A stretch of DNA of 64,000 bases from Ancylobacter novellus DSM 506 (GTDB taxonomy: Bacteria > Pseudomonadota > Alphaproteobacteria > Rhizobiales > Xanthobacteraceae): contig NC_014217.1 of assembly GCF_000092925.1 (NCBI RefSeq), positions 1,922,001 to 1,986,000 on the forward strand, read 5' to 3'. Shown one piece after another: positions 19,547 through 29,869 of the stretch. The first letter of the stretch is position 1; every line of letters begins with the position of its first letter. Under the pieces are notes generated by a model. It saw only the letters and a list, made by a program, of their open reading frames with translations. It ran no database searches and was not told where the DNA came from. A program made the position numbers and the translations under genes.

Positions 19547-19634
19547 GCCCGGCACCCCTCAGTCTCGCCCAGGCGCACGGCGCCGGGTGCCTTTGCGGCA
19601 TTCATCTTCGTCACGTCCCCAACCCCCAGCGCGC

Positions 19635-20123
19635 TCAACGGTACGGCGCGTCCAGCGCCATGTTGCGCGCGATCTCGCGTTCCCAGCGGTCGCCGTTCGC
19701 GAGCAGCTTGGCCTTGTCGTAATAGAGCTCCTCGCGCGTCTCGGTGGCGAACTCGAAGTTCGGCCCCTCGACGATGGCGTCCACCGGGCAGGCTTCCTGG
19801 CAGAAGCCGCAGTAGATGCACTTCACCATGTCGATGTCGTAACGCGTGGTGCGGCGGGTGCCGTCGTTGCGGCGCGGGCCGGCCTCGATGGTGATGGCCT
19901 GCGCCGGGCAGATGGCCTCGCAGAGCTTGCAGGCGATGCAGCGCTCTTCCCCGTTCGGGTAGCGGCGCAGCGCGTGCTCGCCGCGGAAGCGCGGGCTCAC
20001 CGGCCCCTTCTCGAAGGGGTAGTTCAGCGTCGCCTTCGGCTTGAAGAAGTAGCGCATCGCCAGGAAGAACGCCGAGACGAACTCGGTGAGCAGCAGCTGA
20101 CGTGCGGCCAGATCCAACCTCAT
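19635..20123 (-). CDS. nuoI: NADH-quinone oxidoreductase subunit I
   Basis: Peripheral-arm subunit carrying two [4Fe-4S] clusters (N6a and N6b). It has 162 residues with two classical ferredoxin motifs: [12 protein letters not shown] (Cys62, 65, 68, 72) and [12 protein letters not shown] (Cys102, 105, 108, 112). The N-terminal amphipathic stretch anchors it to the membrane arm. The ATG at 20123 has GAGGAG upstream and lies 10 bp after the small protein that separates it from nuoH. Confidence 0.97.
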   Translation of the reverse strand: MRLDLAARQLLLTEFVSAFFLAMRYFFKPKATLNYPFEKGPVSPRFRGEHALRRYPNGEERCIACKLCEAICPAQAITIEAGPRRNDGTRRTTRYDIDMVKCIYCGFCQEACPVDAIVEGPNFEFATETREELYYDKAKLLANGDRWEREIARNMALDAPYR

Positions 20124-20133
20124 GTCGCTCTCC

Positions 20134-20397
20134 TCACTCGGCCATGGCCGCGGCGAGGCCGAAGCCCAGCAGCGGCATCGAGACGGCAAACACCCGGATC
20201 ACCGTCTTCCACCACGAAACCACGCCATCGAGCTCGGTGGCGCTAAGCTTGCGGCCTTCCTTCGAGCTGCGGATCGACGTCTCGACCATTCCCGGCAGGA
20301 TGTACCACTCGACGAGGCCGAACAGGCCGCCGGCCAGCGCCCCGATCCAGCCGATGGCCGAGGCTTCGACGAGGGTGGTGATGAGGCTCTGATCCAT
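20134..20397 (-). CDS. Uncharacterised two-helix membrane protein inside the nuo operon
   Basis: An 87-residue protein, starting [20 protein letters not shown], between nuoH and nuoI. Two membrane helices are evident (about 13-35 and 62-82). Between them is a charged segment, [25 protein letters not shown] inside the end of nuoH, five bases before the ATG, gives a strong ribosome site, and only 1 bp separates it from the nuoH stop. It is not a known core Nuo subunit and nuoH-nuoI are normally adjacent. It may be an accessory or assembly protein of complex I, by context only. Confidence 0.85.
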   Translation of the reverse strand: MDQSLITTLVEASAIGWIGALAGGLFGLVEWYILPGMVETSIRSSKEGRKLSATELDGVVSWWKTVIRVFAVSMPLLGFGLAAAMAE

Positions 20398-20398
20398 C

Positions 20399-21421
20399 TC
20401 AGCCTCCAACTCCCGTGAAGTGCAGCACACTCGCCACGATCACCACCATCGCCAGCGAGATCGGCAGGAACACCTTCCAGCCGAGACGCATGAGCTGGTC
20501 GTAGCGGTAGCGCGGAACCATGGCCTTCACCATGGCGAACATGAAGAAGACGAACAGGACCTTAAGCAGGAACCAGACGATGCCCGGCACCCAGGTGAAG
20601 GGCGCAACCGGAACCGGCGGCAGCCAGCCGCCGAGGAACAGGATGGTGGTAAGCGCACACATGGTCATGATCGCCACGTATTCGCCGAGCATGAACATCA
20701 TGTAGGGCGTCGAGCCGTATTCCACCATGAAGCCGGCGACGAGTTCGGATTCCGCCTCGCCCAGGTCGAAGGGCGGGCGGTTCGTCTCGGCCAGCGCCGA
20801 GACGAAGAAGATCACGAACATCGGGAACAGCGGCAGCCAGTACCAGCCGAGCAGGCCCCACTGGGAGTCCTGCGCCTCGACGATGGCGGAGAGGTTCAGC
20901 GAGCCGGCGCAGAGCAGCACGGTGACGATGACGAAGCCGATGGAGACCTCGTAGGACACCATCTGCGCCGCCGCGCGCAGCGCCGAGAGGAACGGGTACT
21001 TCGAGTTCGAAGCCCAGCCGCCCATGATCACGCCATACACGCCGAGCGAGGAGATGGCGAAGATGTAGAGCACGCCGACATTGATGTCGGCGACGACCCA
21101 GCCCGCATCGAGCGGCACCACCGCCCAGGCGGCGAGCGCCAGCAGGCAGGTGACGAAGGGCGCCAGCAGGAACACGCCCTTGTTCGAGCCGTCCGGGATC
21201 ACCGGCTCCTTCAGCACGAACTTGAGCAGATCGGCGAAGGACTGGAACAGGCCGAAAGGACCGACCACGTTCGGGCCGCGGCGCAGTTGCACCGCCGCCC
21301 AGATCTTGCGGTCGGCGAGCAGCACATAAGCGACGACGATCAGCAGCCCGACGAGCAGGGCAAGGCTCTGCGCGGCGATGATGACGACTTGGAGAAGCGT
21401 GTCGAGCCAGGTCTGGTTCAT
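20399..21421 (-). CDS. nuoH: NADH-quinone oxidoreductase subunit H
   Basis: Membrane subunit that forms the quinone chamber with NuoB and NuoD, 340 residues with eight helices. [20 protein letters not shown] and [22 protein letters not shown] are the conserved quinone-site loops, and [22 protein letters not shown] carries the conserved acidic cluster. It follows nuoG by 13 bp and is tightly linked to the small membrane protein downstream. Confidence 0.97.
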   Translation of the reverse strand: MNQTWLDTLLQVVIIAAQSLALLVGLLIVVAYVLLADRKIWAAVQLRRGPNVVGPFGLFQSFADLLKFVLKEPVIPDGSNKGVFLLAPFVTCLLALAAWAVVPLDAGWVVADINVGVLYIFAISSLGVYGVIMGGWASNSKYPFLSALRAAAQMVSYEVSIGFVIVTVLLCAGSLNLSAIVEAQDSQWGLLGWYWLPLFPMFVIFFVSALAETNRPPFDLGEAESELVAGFMVEYGSTPYMMFMLGEYVAIMTMCALTTILFLGGWLPPVPVAPFTWVPGIVWFLLKVLFVFFMFAMVKAMVPRYRYDQLMRLGWKVFLPISLAMVVIVASVLHFTGVGG

Positions 21422-21434
21422 GTGCTCCCTCCCC

Positions 21435-23516
21435 TCACTCGGCCGCCGCCGCGAGGCGGCTGTGGGCGAGCGCGGAGCATTCGGCCATCACGGCGGAGGC
21501 GCGGGCGATCGGGTTGGTGAGGTAGAAATCGGTGACGGCGGCCTTGAACGCCCCGCTCGCCGGATTGCCGCCGCCCGCGCCTGCCAGCGCGATCAGCGCC
21601 GCCGGGTCGGCCGGCTCGACATGGTCGAGGCGGGCGAGGTGCGGATGGGCGGCATAGAGCTTCGAGCGCAGCTCGCCGAGGCTGTCGAAGGGCAACTTGT
21701 GGCCGATGACGTCGGAGAGCGCACGCAGCACCGCCCAGTCCTCGCGGGCCTCCCCGGGCGGGAAGGCGGCGCGGTTGGCGAGCTGCGCCCGGCCTTCCGT
21801 GTTCACATAGGTGCCGGACTTCTCCGTATAGGCCGCGCCCGGCAGGATGACGTCGGCGCGGTGGGCGCCGCGGTCGCCGTGGGTGCCGAGATAGACCACG
21901 AAGGCGCCGGGGGCGATGTCGATCTCGTCCGCGCCGAGCGCGAAGAGGACGTCGACGCCGCCCGGATTGGTCATGGCCACCGCGTCGAGGCCGCCCTCGC
22001 CCGGCACCGCGCCGATGTCGAGCGCGCCCACGCGGGAGGCTGCGTTGTGCAGCACCGAGAAGCCGTTCCAGCCGTCCTTGACCGCACCGACGGAGACCGC
22101 GAGGCGGGTGGCGAGCGCCAGCACCGCCGCGCCGTCGGGGCGGGCGAGCGCGCCCTGCCCGATCAGGATCAGCGGGCGCTGGGCGTTCTTCAGCGTGTCG
22201 GCGAAGGTGCCGCTGCCGACGAGGTCGACCAGCGTGTCCGAGCCGGCGCCGAGATAGTCATAGGGGTAGGTCAGGTCGACATGCTCGCCGATCAGGCCGA
22301 TCGGGAAATTACCCTGCAGCCAGCGCTTGCGGATGCGGGCGTTGAGCACGCTCGCTTCCAGGCGCGGGTTGGAGCCGATGATCAGCAGCGCGTCCGCCTG
22401 CTCGATGCCGGCGATGGAGCTGTTGAACAAATAGCTCGCACGGCCGAGCGAGGGGTCGAGCTTCGCCCCGTCCTGCCGGCAGTCGATATTGGCCGAGCCG
22501 AGGGAGGCGAGCAGCGTCTTGAGCGCGAAGGCTTCCTCGACCGAGGCGACGTCGCCGATCAGCCCGCCGATGCGGTTGCCCGGCACGCCCTTCACCTTGG
22601 CGGCGATGGCGGCGAAGGCCTCCGGCCAACTCGCCGACTTCAGCTTGCCGCCGACGCGCACATAGGGCCGGTCGAGGCGCTGGGTCTTCAGCCCGTCCCA
22701 GATATAGCGGGCCTTGTCGGAGATCCACTCCTCGTTCACGTCCTCGTTGAGACGCGGGAGGACGCGCATGACCTCGCGGCCGCGGGTGTCGACGCGGATG
22801 TTGGAGCCGACCGCGTCCATCACGTCGACGGATTCGGTCTTCACCAGCTCCCACGGGCGGGCGTGGTAGGCATAGGGGCGCTGGGTGAGCGCGCCGACCG
22901 GGCAGAGGTCGGCGACGTTGCCCTGCAGTTCGGAAGAGAGCGCCGCCTCGAGATAGGTGGTGATCTCCATGTCCTCGCCGCGGCCGATGGCGCCGAGCTC
23001 GGCGACGCCGGCGACTTCGGTGGTGAAGCGCACGCAGCGGGTGCACTGGATGCACCGCGTCATGGAGGTCTTGATCAGCGGGCCGATATACTTGTCCTCG
23101 ACCGCGCGCTTGTTCTCGGCATAGCGGGACGTGTCCACGCCATAGGCCATGGCCTGGTCCTGCAGGTCGCACTCGCCGCCCTGGTCGCAGATCGGGCAGT
23201 CGAGCGGGTGGTTGATGAGCAGGAACTCCATCACCCCTTCGCGCGCCTTCTTCACCATGGGGCTCTTGGTGAGCACCACGGGCGGCTCGCCATTCGGGCC
23301 AGGGCGCAGGTCGCGCACGTTCATGGCGCAGCTCGCGGTCGGCTTGGGCGGACCGCCCTTCACCTCGACCAGGCACATGCGGCAATTGCCGGCGATCGAC
23401 AGGCGCTCGTGGAAGCAGAAGCGCGGGATCTCCGCGCCGGCCGCCTCGCAGGCCTGCAGCAGCGTGTATTCCGCGGGAACATCAAGCTCGATGTCGTCGA
23501 CGATGATCTTGGCCAT
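21435..23516 (-). CDS. nuoG: NADH-quinone oxidoreductase subunit G
   Basis: Large iron-sulfur subunit (75-kDa homologue), 693 residues, typical of alphaproteobacteria and mitochondria. The N-terminal [2Fe-2S] ligands are visible: Cys34, Cys45, Cys48 and Cys62 ([20 protein letters not shown]). The His-liganded N5 region ([19 protein letters not shown]) and the N4 cluster ([14 protein letters not shown]) follow. The rest is a molybdopterin-oxidoreductase-like domain without cofactor ligands, as in complex I. It begins 9 bp before nuoF ends upstream. Confidence 0.97.
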   Translation of the reverse strand: MAKIIVDDIELDVPAEYTLLQACEAAGAEIPRFCFHERLSIAGNCRMCLVEVKGGPPKPTASCAMNVRDLRPGPNGEPPVVLTKSPMVKKAREGVMEFLLINHPLDCPICDQGGECDLQDQAMAYGVDTSRYAENKRAVEDKYIGPLIKTSMTRCIQCTRCVRFTTEVAGVAELGAIGRGEDMEITTYLEAALSSELQGNVADLCPVGALTQRPYAYHARPWELVKTESVDVMDAVGSNIRVDTRGREVMRVLPRLNEDVNEEWISDKARYIWDGLKTQRLDRPYVRVGGKLKSASWPEAFAAIAAKVKGVPGNRIGGLIGDVASVEEAFALKTLLASLGSANIDCRQDGAKLDPSLGRASYLFNSSIAGIEQADALLIIGSNPRLEASVLNARIRKRWLQGNFPIGLIGEHVDLTYPYDYLGAGSDTLVDLVGSGTFADTLKNAQRPLILIGQGALARPDGAAVLALATRLAVSVGAVKDGWNGFSVLHNAASRVGALDIGAVPGEGGLDAVAMTNPGGVDVLFALGADEIDIAPGAFVVYLGTHGDRGAHRADVILPGAAYTEKSGTYVNTEGRAQLANRAAFPPGEAREDWAVLRALSDVIGHKLPFDSLGELRSKLYAAHPHLARLDHVEPADPAALIALAGAGGGNPASGAFKAAVTDFYLTNPIARASAVMAECSALAHSRLAAAAE

Positions 23517-23525
23517 GATGTTCTC

Positions 23526-24833
23526 TCACTCCGCCGCGACAGGCACCGGGACGGGGTCGGAATGCGGGTTCGCCGCATATTGGTCGATCCGCCGCTCGAT
23601 CTCGCCGCGGAAGTGCCGGATCAGGCCCTGCACCGGCCAGGCCGCCGCGTCGCCGAGGGCGCAGATGGTGTGACCCTCGACCTGCGTCGTGACCTGAAGC
23701 AGCAGGTCGATCTCGCGCTTCTGCGCGCGGCCGGCGACCATGCGGTCGAGCACCCGCCACATCCAGCCCGTGCCCTCACGGCAGGGGGTGCACTGGCCGC
23801 AGCTCTCGTGCCGGAAGAAGTAGGAGATGCGGGCGATGGCTTTGACCACATCCGTGGTCTTGTCCATCACCAGCACGCCGGCTGTGCCGAAGCTCGACTT
23901 CACGGCGCGGCAGCCGTCGAAGTCCATGATCAGGTCGTCGCACTGGTCGGCGGGGATGATCGGGCAGGAGGCGCCGCCGGGGATGATGGCGAGCAGGTTA
24001 TCCCAGCCGCCGCGCACGCCGCCACCATGCTTCTCGATCAGCTCCTTGAACGGGATGCCCATCGCCTCTTCGACGATGCAGGGCGTGTTCACATGGCCGG
24101 AGATGCCGAACAGCTTGGTGCCGACATTGTTCGCGCGGCCGATGCCGGCGAACCACGCCGCCCCGCGGCGCAGGATGGTCGGCGCCACCGCGATGGATTC
24201 GACGTTGTTGACCGTGGTGGGGCAGCCATAGAGGCCGACATTGGCCGGGAAAGGCGGCTTCAGGCGCGGCTGGCCCTTCTTGCCCTCCAGGCTCTCCAGC
24301 AGCGCGGTCTCCTCGCCGCAGATATAGGCGCCGGCGCCGTGGTGGACATAGATGTCGAAGTCCCAGCCATGGACGTTGTTCTTGCCGATCAGGCCCGCCT
24401 CATAGGCCTGGTCCACCGCCGCTTGCAGGTGCTCGCGCTCGACGATGAACTCGCCGCGCACATAGATGTAGGCGGCGTGTGCGCCCATGGCGAAGCCGGC
24501 GATTAGGCAGCCTTCGACCAGATGGTGCGGGTCGTGGCGCAGGATCTCGCGATCCTTGCAGGTGCCCGGCTCGGATTCGTCGGCGTTGACGACGAGGTAG
24601 TGCGGGCGCCCGTCATTGTTCTTGGGCATGAACGACCACTTGAGGCCGGTCGGGAAGCCGGCGCCGCCGCGCCCGCGCAGGCCCGAGGCCTTCATGTGCT
24701 CGATGATGAAGTCGCGGCCGGCGTCGAGCAGCAGCTTGGTGCCGTCCCACGAGCCGCGCTTGCGCGCGCCGTCCAGCCCCCAGTCGTGGTGGCCGTAGAT
24801 GTTGGTGAAGATGCGATCCTTGTCGGCAAGCAT
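23526..24833 (-). CDS. nuoF: NADH-quinone oxidoreductase subunit F
   Basis: NADH- and FMN-binding subunit, 435 residues. The nucleotide site [13 protein letters not shown] starts near residue 54, followed by [17 protein letters not shown]. The N3 [4Fe-4S] cluster is in [15 protein letters not shown] plus a distal cysteine. The ATG start at 24833 lies 10 bp past the nuoE stop; the open frame continues upstream into nuoE but has no NuoF sequence there. Confidence 0.97.
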   Translation of the reverse strand: MLADKDRIFTNIYGHHDWGLDGARKRGSWDGTKLLLDAGRDFIIEHMKASGLRGRGGAGFPTGLKWSFMPKNNDGRPHYLVVNADESEPGTCKDREILRHDPHHLVEGCLIAGFAMGAHAAYIYVRGEFIVEREHLQAAVDQAYEAGLIGKNNVHGWDFDIYVHHGAGAYICGEETALLESLEGKKGQPRLKPPFPANVGLYGCPTTVNNVESIAVAPTILRRGAAWFAGIGRANNVGTKLFGISGHVNTPCIVEEAMGIPFKELIEKHGGGVRGGWDNLLAIIPGGASCPIIPADQCDDLIMDFDGCRAVKSSFGTAGVLVMDKTTDVVKAIARISYFFRHESCGQCTPCREGTGWMWRVLDRMVAGRAQKREIDLLLQVTTQVEGHTICALGDAAAWPVQGLIRHFRGEIERRIDQYAANPHSDPVPVPVAAE

Positions 24834-24843
24834 GGTTCGCTCC

Positions 24844-25716
24844 TCAATCCGCCTTCTTCTCGCCACCCGGAGGCGGCGCGACCGGCTTCGCGGGCTTCTC
24901 GCTGTCGGCATTGCCGGCCGCTTCCACGGCCTTGGCCGGCGGCGGCGCGGCGGGAGCCGGGTCGCTCTTGGGCGGAGGCGGCGGAGCCGCAGCGGCAGCC
25001 GCCGGCGGCGGGGCGGCTGGGGTCGCCTCGGCATTGGCGCGGGCGGCGATCGCCTCGCGGGCCAACGCGAGGCCGGCGCCCTGCCCGACCATCGAGCCGT
25101 CGAACAGTTCCGGCGAGGTCAGCACGCGAAGGCCCGTGACCGGCTCGGAACTATGGCGCGCGATCTGCGGGCCGGCATCCGGCTTCTCGCCACGCTCGAA
25201 AGCGTCGAGAATCCGCTCGAGGTCCGCAGGCGTGAGGTCCTCGTAGACGTCCTTCCACACCTGGATCATCGGCGCGTTCACGCAGGTGCCGGCGCATTCC
25301 ACCTCTTCCCAGGAGAAGTCGCCGTTCTCCGACAGGTGGAACTGCTCCTCGTGGATGCGGTGCTTGCACACGTCCATCAGCTCGCCGGCGCCGCGCAGCA
25401 TGCAGGGCGTGGTGCCGCATACCTGGATGTGCGCCTTCTTGCCGACCGGGTTCAGCTGGAACTGCGTGTAGAAGGTCGCGATCTCGTAGACGCGGATGGG
25501 CGCCATGCCGAGCATGTCGCCGACATAGCGCATCGCCGGCTCGGACACCCAGCCGCCCGCCTGCTCCTGCGCACGCATGAGCAACGGGATCACCGCGCTG
25601 GCCTGCCGGCCCGCCGGATATTTCGCGATGGTCTTCTGCGCCCAGTCGAGGTTCTCGTCCGTGAACGCAAAGTTCTCGGGCTGAACCTCTCTTGGCGCAA
25701 GCCTACGGACAGACAT
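24844..25716 (-). CDS. nuoE: NADH-quinone oxidoreductase subunit E with Pro/Ala-rich tail
   Basis: 24-kDa [2Fe-2S] subunit, 290 residues. The cluster N1a ligands are Cys100, Cys105, Cys141 and Cys145 ([12 protein letters not shown] and [11 protein letters not shown]). The conserved domain ends near residue 165. From about 225 the chain is low-complexity (runs of A and P, then [20 protein letters not shown]), ending GGEKKAD. Several rhizobial NuoE proteins have a folded helical tail instead. The tail is probably disordered. The gene lies 36 bp after nuoD. Confidence 0.95.
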   Translation of the reverse strand: MSVRRLAPREVQPENFAFTDENLDWAQKTIAKYPAGRQASAVIPLLMRAQEQAGGWVSEPAMRYVGDMLGMAPIRVYEIATFYTQFQLNPVGKKAHIQVCGTTPCMLRGAGELMDVCKHRIHEEQFHLSENGDFSWEEVECAGTCVNAPMIQVWKDVYEDLTPADLERILDAFERGEKPDAGPQIARHSSEPVTGLRVLTSPELFDGSMVGQGAGLALAREAIAARANAEATPAAPPPAAAAAAPPPPPKSDPAPAAPPPAKAVEAAGNADSEKPAKPVAPPPGGEKKAD

Positions 25717-25752
25717 GCCGTACCCTTCCGATCGAACCGCCGGCCTCCCGGC

Positions 25753-26952
25753 TCAGCGGTCCACTTCTCCGAACACGATGTCCAGCGATCCGAGGATCGC
25801 CGAGACGTCCGCGAGCATGTAGCCGCGGCAAAGGAAATCCATCGCCTGAAGATGCGCGAAGCCCGGTGCGCGGATCTTGCAGCGATAGGGTTTGTTGGTG
25901 CCGTCGGCGACGAGATAGACGCCGAACTCGCCCTTGGGCGCTTCCACCGCGGCGTAGACCTCGCCGGCGGGAACGTGGAAGCCTTCCGTATAGAGCTTGA
26001 AGTGGTGGATGAGCGCTTCCATCGAGCGCTTCATCTCGCCGCGCTTGGGCGGCACGATCTTGTTGTCGACGGCCGAGACGGGACCGGATTCCTTCAGGAG
26101 GCGGTCGCAGCACTGGCGCATGATCTTCGCCGACTGCCGCATCTCCTCCATGCGGATGCAGTACCGATCGTAATTGTCGCAGTTCTTGCCGATCGGGATG
26201 TCGAATTCGAGCTCGTCATAGCACTCGTAGGGCTGCGACTTGCGCAGGTCCCACGCCGCGCCCGAGCCGCGCACCATCACGCCGGAGAAGCCCCAGGCGA
26301 AGGCGTCTTCGAGCGAAACGATGCCGATGTCGACATTGCGCTGCTTGAAGATGCGGTTGTCGGTGAGCAGGCCTTCGAGGTCGTCCATGAACGGCCCGAA
26401 AGTGTCGCACCAGGCGGCGATGTCCTCGATCAGCGCGCGCGGCAGGTCCTGGTGGACGCCGCCCGGCCGGAAATACGCGGCGTGCATGCGCGAGCCGGAG
26501 GCGCGCTCATAGAACACCATGAGCTTCTCACGTTCCTCGAAGCCCCACAGCGGCGGCGTGAGCGCGCCGACGTCGAGCGCCTGCGTGGTCACGTTGAGCA
26601 TGTGGGAGAGGATGCGGCCGATCTCGGAATAGAGCACGCGGATGAGCTGGCCGCGCTTGGGCACCTCGATGTCGAGCAGGCGCTCGATGCCGAGGCAGAA
26701 GGCGTGCTCCTGGTTCATCGGCGCGACATAGTCGAGCCGGTCGAAATAGGGCACGGCCTGGAGATAGGTCTTGGCCTCGATCAGCTTCTCGGTGCCGCGG
26801 TGGAGCAAGCCGATATGCGGATCGACGCGCTCGACGATTTCGCCGTCGAGCTCGAGGATCAGACGCAAAACGCCATGCGCCGCAGGGTGTTGCGGGCCGA
26901 AGTTGATCTGGAAGTTGCGGACGTTGGGATCGACCTTGGCGGGGATGTTCAT
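25753..26952 (-). CDS. nuoD: NADH-quinone oxidoreductase subunit D
   Basis: 49-kDa quinone-site subunit, 399 residues. It begins [20 protein letters not shown] and has [20 protein letters not shown] (quinone-binding histidine loop), [14 protein letters not shown] and the C-terminus FGEVDR. It is a separate gene from nuoC, with 15 bp between them. All hallmark regions are intact. Confidence 0.97.
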   Translation of the reverse strand: MNIPAKVDPNVRNFQINFGPQHPAAHGVLRLILELDGEIVERVDPHIGLLHRGTEKLIEAKTYLQAVPYFDRLDYVAPMNQEHAFCLGIERLLDIEVPKRGQLIRVLYSEIGRILSHMLNVTTQALDVGALTPPLWGFEEREKLMVFYERASGSRMHAAYFRPGGVHQDLPRALIEDIAAWCDTFGPFMDDLEGLLTDNRIFKQRNVDIGIVSLEDAFAWGFSGVMVRGSGAAWDLRKSQPYECYDELEFDIPIGKNCDNYDRYCIRMEEMRQSAKIMRQCCDRLLKESGPVSAVDNKIVPPKRGEMKRSMEALIHHFKLYTEGFHVPAGEVYAAVEAPKGEFGVYLVADGTNKPYRCKIRAPGFAHLQAMDFLCRGYMLADVSAILGSLDIVFGEVDR

Positions 26953-26967
26953 CTTCTCGTCCTCGCC

Positions 26968-27582
26968 TCAGCCCGCCTTCGGGCCGGTGGCCTTCTCGTC
27001 GCCCGGGAGCACGTATTCCGGCCCCTCCCACGGCGACAGGAAGTCGAAGTTGCGGAACTCCTGCGCGAGCTTCACCGGCTCGTAGACCACGCGCTTGCGC
27101 TCGTCGTCGTAGCGCACCTCGACGAAGCCCGTGGTCGGGAAGTCCTTGCGCAGCGGATAGCCGTCGAAGCCGTAGTCGGTCAGGATCCGGCGCAGCTCGG
27201 GATGGCCCGAGAACATGATGCCGTACATGTCGAACGCCTCGCGTTCGAACCAGAAGGCGCCCGGGAAGACCGCGGTGGCGGAAGCGACCGGCGTGGTCTC
27301 GTCGGTCTCGACCTTCACGCGGATGCGCGCGTTCAGCGTCGGCGACAGCAGGTGGTAGACGACGTCGAAGCGCTTCTCGCGCTTCGGCCAGTCGACGCCG
27401 CAGACGTCGATGAAGCTGACGAACTTGCAGGACGGGTCGTCGCGCAGGAAGGTGAGCAGGCCGGTCACCTTCGCGGCGTCGGCGATCAAAGTGAGCTCGC
27501 CATAGGCGACCACCACCTCCTCGACGACATCCGGCAGGGCTTCCTTCACATGCGCGCCCAGCTCAGTCAGCGTCTCGTCCAT
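26968..27582 (-). CDS. nuoC: NADH-quinone oxidoreductase subunit C
   Basis: 30-kDa subunit of the peripheral arm, 204 residues. [20 protein letters not shown], with the following [19 protein letters not shown], is the family signature. It links NuoD and NuoB and carries no cofactor. It lies 14 bp after nuoB. Confidence 0.96.
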   Translation of the reverse strand: MDETLTELGAHVKEALPDVVEEVVVAYGELTLIADAAKVTGLLTFLRDDPSCKFVSFIDVCGVDWPKREKRFDVVYHLLSPTLNARIRVKVETDETTPVASATAVFPGAFWFEREAFDMYGIMFSGHPELRRILTDYGFDGYPLRKDFPTTGFVEVRYDDERKRVVYEPVKLAQEFRNFDFLSPWEGPEYVLPGDEKATGPKAG

Positions 27583-27596
27583 TTCGCTTCGAACCC

Positions 27597-28175
27597 TCAG
27601 CGCTCGATCGTGCCGGTGCGGCGGATTTTCTTCTGCAGCAGCAGCACGCCGTACAGCAGGGCCTCCGCCGTGGGCGGGCAGCCGGGAATGTAGATGTCGA
27701 CCGGCACGATGCGGTCGCAGCCGCGCACGACCGAATAGGAATAGTGGTAGTAGCCGCCGCCATTGGCGCAGCTGCCCATGGAGATGACGTAACGCGGCTC
27801 CGGCATCTGGTCGTAGACCTTGCGCAGGGCCGGGGCCATCTTGTTGGTCAGCGTGCCGGCGACGATCATGACGTCAGACTGGCGCGGCGACGCGCGCGGC
27901 GCGAAGCCGAAGCGCTCCACGTCGTAGCGCGGCATCGAGGTCTGCATCATCTCGACCGCGCAGCAGGCGAGGCCGAAGGTCATCCACATCAGCGAGCCGG
28001 TGCGGGCCCAGTTGATGAGCTCGTCGGTCGCGGTGACGAGGAAGCCCTTGTCGGCCAGCTCGGCATTCACCTCGACGAAGAACGGATCGGTGGTACCGAC
28101 CGGCTTGCCGGTGTTCGGATCGATGATGCCGCGGGCCGCGGGGGCAACCAGCGGGCTATTCGCGCTCAATCCCAT
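27597..28175 (-). CDS. nuoB: NADH-quinone oxidoreductase subunit B
   Basis: Subunit carrying cluster N2, the last before quinone, 192 residues. The tandem cysteines are in [12 protein letters not shown], and [21 protein letters not shown] and [10 protein letters not shown] supply the others. The start is taken as the ATG at 28175 ([20 protein letters not shown]), preceded by GAAGGGAG. A longer start seven codons upstream would overlap nuoA more. With this start the overlap with nuoA is 10 bp. Confidence 0.96.
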   Translation of the reverse strand: MGLSANSPLVAPAARGIIDPNTGKPVGTTDPFFVEVNAELADKGFLVTATDELINWARTGSLMWMTFGLACCAVEMMQTSMPRYDVERFGFAPRASPRQSDVMIVAGTLTNKMAPALRKVYDQMPEPRYVISMGSCANGGGYYHYSYSVVRGCDRIVPVDIYIPGCPPTAEALLYGVLLLQKKIRRTGTIER

Positions 28176-28531
28176 TCGAGCGCTCCCTTCTTCCACTCAT
28201 AGACGAAGCCGACGGTCAGCACGGCGAGGAACACCATCATCGACCAGAAGCCGAAGCCGCCGAGCTCCCGGAAGGTAATCGCCCACGGAAACAGGAATGC
28301 GACTTCGAGATCGAAAATGATGAAGAGGATGGAGACCAGGTAGAAGCGGACGTCGAACTTCATGCGCGCGTCGTCGAACGCATTGAAGCCGCATTCATAG
28401 GCCGACATCTTCTCCGGATCGGGCCGGCTGAAGGCGACCAGGAACGGCGCGACGAGGAGAGCCAGGCCGATCACCGCCGAGATGCCGATAAAAATGACGA
28501 CGGGCAGATAATCCTGCAGCAGGCTGCTCAT
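28166..28531 (-). CDS. nuoA: NADH-quinone oxidoreductase subunit A
   Basis: First gene of the nuo operon, 121 residues with three helices. [20 protein letters not shown], then [20 protein letters not shown], is diagnostic. The ATG is preceded by GGGAGGATCCC. It begins the approximately 18-kb leftward run through nuoN, birA, ribonuclease J, mce and DUF1467. Confidence 0.96.
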   Translation of the reverse strand: MSSLLQDYLPVVIFIGISAVIGLALLVAPFLVAFSRPDPEKMSAYECGFNAFDDARMKFDVRFYLVSILFIIFDLEVAFLFPWAITFRELGGFGFWSMMVFLAVLTVGFVYEWKKGALEWD

Positions 28532-28882
28532 GGATGGGATCCTCCCGTGCCAGCATACGTCATCGATCGTGCTATCGCAGTTGCGAAATATTCAAAGCAC
28601 GCGGGCAGGCTTATCGCACCACCCTAGCCGAGGCAAGGGCATCTGAAGCCATTCAGGCATGTCTGGCATACAGAATTCACAGAGTGCAAGCGAGCCCTGC
28701 CCTTTCGGGAGCACGGAGCCCCGGCGCGACCCGAAATAGAGGCAATTGGCGGTATTTGGCGCATATTTTTTGGCGCCCCCGGCATCGACGAAAACGACCG
28801 CACGGGGCAGCCGGACGCCCCTGCGCGAGCGGATCATATTACCTCCGCTTGCAAGAACCCGGCCCGGTGCGGCGGTACGCCA
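28532..28882. other. Intergenic region upstream of nuoA
   Basis: This 351-bp stretch must contain the nuo promoter, but no convincing -35/-10 pair was found. An AT-rich island at 28745-28777 holds three TTGGCG repeats (28746, 28756, 28770) and a hairpin GGCGC-N10-GCGCC (28758-28777). An 81-codon minus-strand open frame in the region (28592-28837) has no ribosome site or recognisable product and is not called. Confidence 0.5.
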
Positions 28883-29158
28883 CTAGGCGTCCGGCGTCTT
28901 GAGGACGTCCTCGGCATCGAGCGCCACGGGTCCCTGCCCCGCGCCGAGCTTGCGCAGCGCTGCCGCCTCGATGCGGGAGCGGTACTGCTCGAAGCGGGCG
29001 AGCCGCTCGGCGCGGTCGGCGGCGGGGCGATTCTCCAGCCGGTCGAGCGCGTCCCAGCTCACCAGGCAATCGACGAGGTCGTGATCGCCCCGGAAGCGGA
29101 AGCGGACGGCCCGGCGCTCCAGCAGGTCGTCCGGCGGCATGGCGGAATGGTGCAGCAT
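28883..29158 (-). CDS. DUF1488 family protein
   Basis: A 91-residue cytosolic protein starting MLHHSAMPPDDLLERRAVRF. The DUF1488 pattern is visible: VRFRFRGDHDLVDCLVSWDAL (about 18-38), then RLARFEQYRSRIEAAALRKL (about 52-71). This small family is widespread in proteobacteria and has no established function. The ATG at 29158 is chosen because AAGGAGG lies five bases upstream; an ATG 16 codons earlier lacks such a site. Confidence 0.75.
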   Translation of the reverse strand: MLHHSAMPPDDLLERRAVRFRFRGDHDLVDCLVSWDALDRLENRPAADRAERLARFEQYRSRIEAAALRKLGAGQGPVALDAEDVLKTPDA

Positions 29159-29227
29159 CGGCGCCTCCTTCTCTTCCGACAACGATCGGGAGCGAGGGAG
29201 GTTCAACCCGCCAACGTCGGGCGAGCC

Positions 29228-29512
29228 TCAGCGGCTGTCGTCCATGCGATCGCGGCAGTAGTAGCCGACGAGGCACTGGCTCTGGTCGGCCGTGCGAATC
29301 CAACGCGGCGTGGCGCTGTGCTCCGCGTCGCAATAGCCGGGGCCGGAGACCAGGCGCTGGAAGTCGCTTCCGGTGGCCATCACCACCTGCCCGCGCTCCT
29401 GCACCAGCGCGCTGGCGGCAGCGCAGGTCATGTCGAGGGAATTCGGCATGTCCTGCGCCAGGGCGGGCATGGCCGCCAGCACAAGTGGGAGGGACAACAG
29501 AGCCGTTCGCAT
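29228..29512 (-). CDS. Small secreted cysteine-containing protein
   Basis: A 94-residue protein with a signal peptide (MRTALLSLPLVLAAMPALAQ, cleavage after ALA or AQ). The mature part has four cysteines (TCAAASALVQERG, GYCDAEHS, SQCLVGYYCRD), consistent with two periplasmic disulfides. No family is recognised. It precedes the DUF1488 gene by 69 bp on the same strand and may share a transcript. Confidence 0.7.
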   Translation of the reverse strand: MRTALLSLPLVLAAMPALAQDMPNSLDMTCAAASALVQERGQVVMATGSDFQRLVSGPGYCDAEHSATPRWIRTADQSQCLVGYYCRDRMDDSR

Positions 29513-29869
29513 GATCGCCTCGCCATCGCAGAGGGGCCGCGGCCCCGTTGACGGCGCGAAACTACGCCAGATCAGGCAGGGCCGCGAGATGGCGCAGGCG
29601 GCCGGCGCGAACAAAAGATCGGGATGTCAGGTGAAGCGGCAGACGCGTCGCGGCGCCGGACTCGATGTGCTGAAGCATCACTCCCCGACCGGCCCGGCGA
29701 TCGCGCGGCATTTGCTGGCCGTGCCACGGACCACGCACTACAATCACACCAGTCCCGCTCGCAGGGTCCATCGACGGTTGGATGACGGTCGCCGATGCGG
29801 CAGGATCGCCTGCCGTTGCCGTGCCGCACGGAACCATCCTTGGTCTTGCACCTCGCCCCTGGAGGGATG
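29513..29869. other. Divergent intergenic region
   Basis: This 357-bp stretch separates the leftward small secreted protein from the rightward methyltransferase, so it must carry two outward promoters. No clear -35/-10 pair, repeat or small gene was seen. The methyltransferase frame stays open upstream to 29795, but its content there does not look like protein. Confidence 0.4.

Noticed and set aside
21378..27693. Very long plus-strand open frames opposite nuoG to nuoC
   Set aside because: Stop-codon depletion caused by GC-rich codon use in the nuo genes. No protein family is visible.
28592..28837. 81-codon minus-strand frame upstream of nuoA
   Set aside because: No ribosome site and no recognisable sequence; it overlaps the expected nuo promoter.
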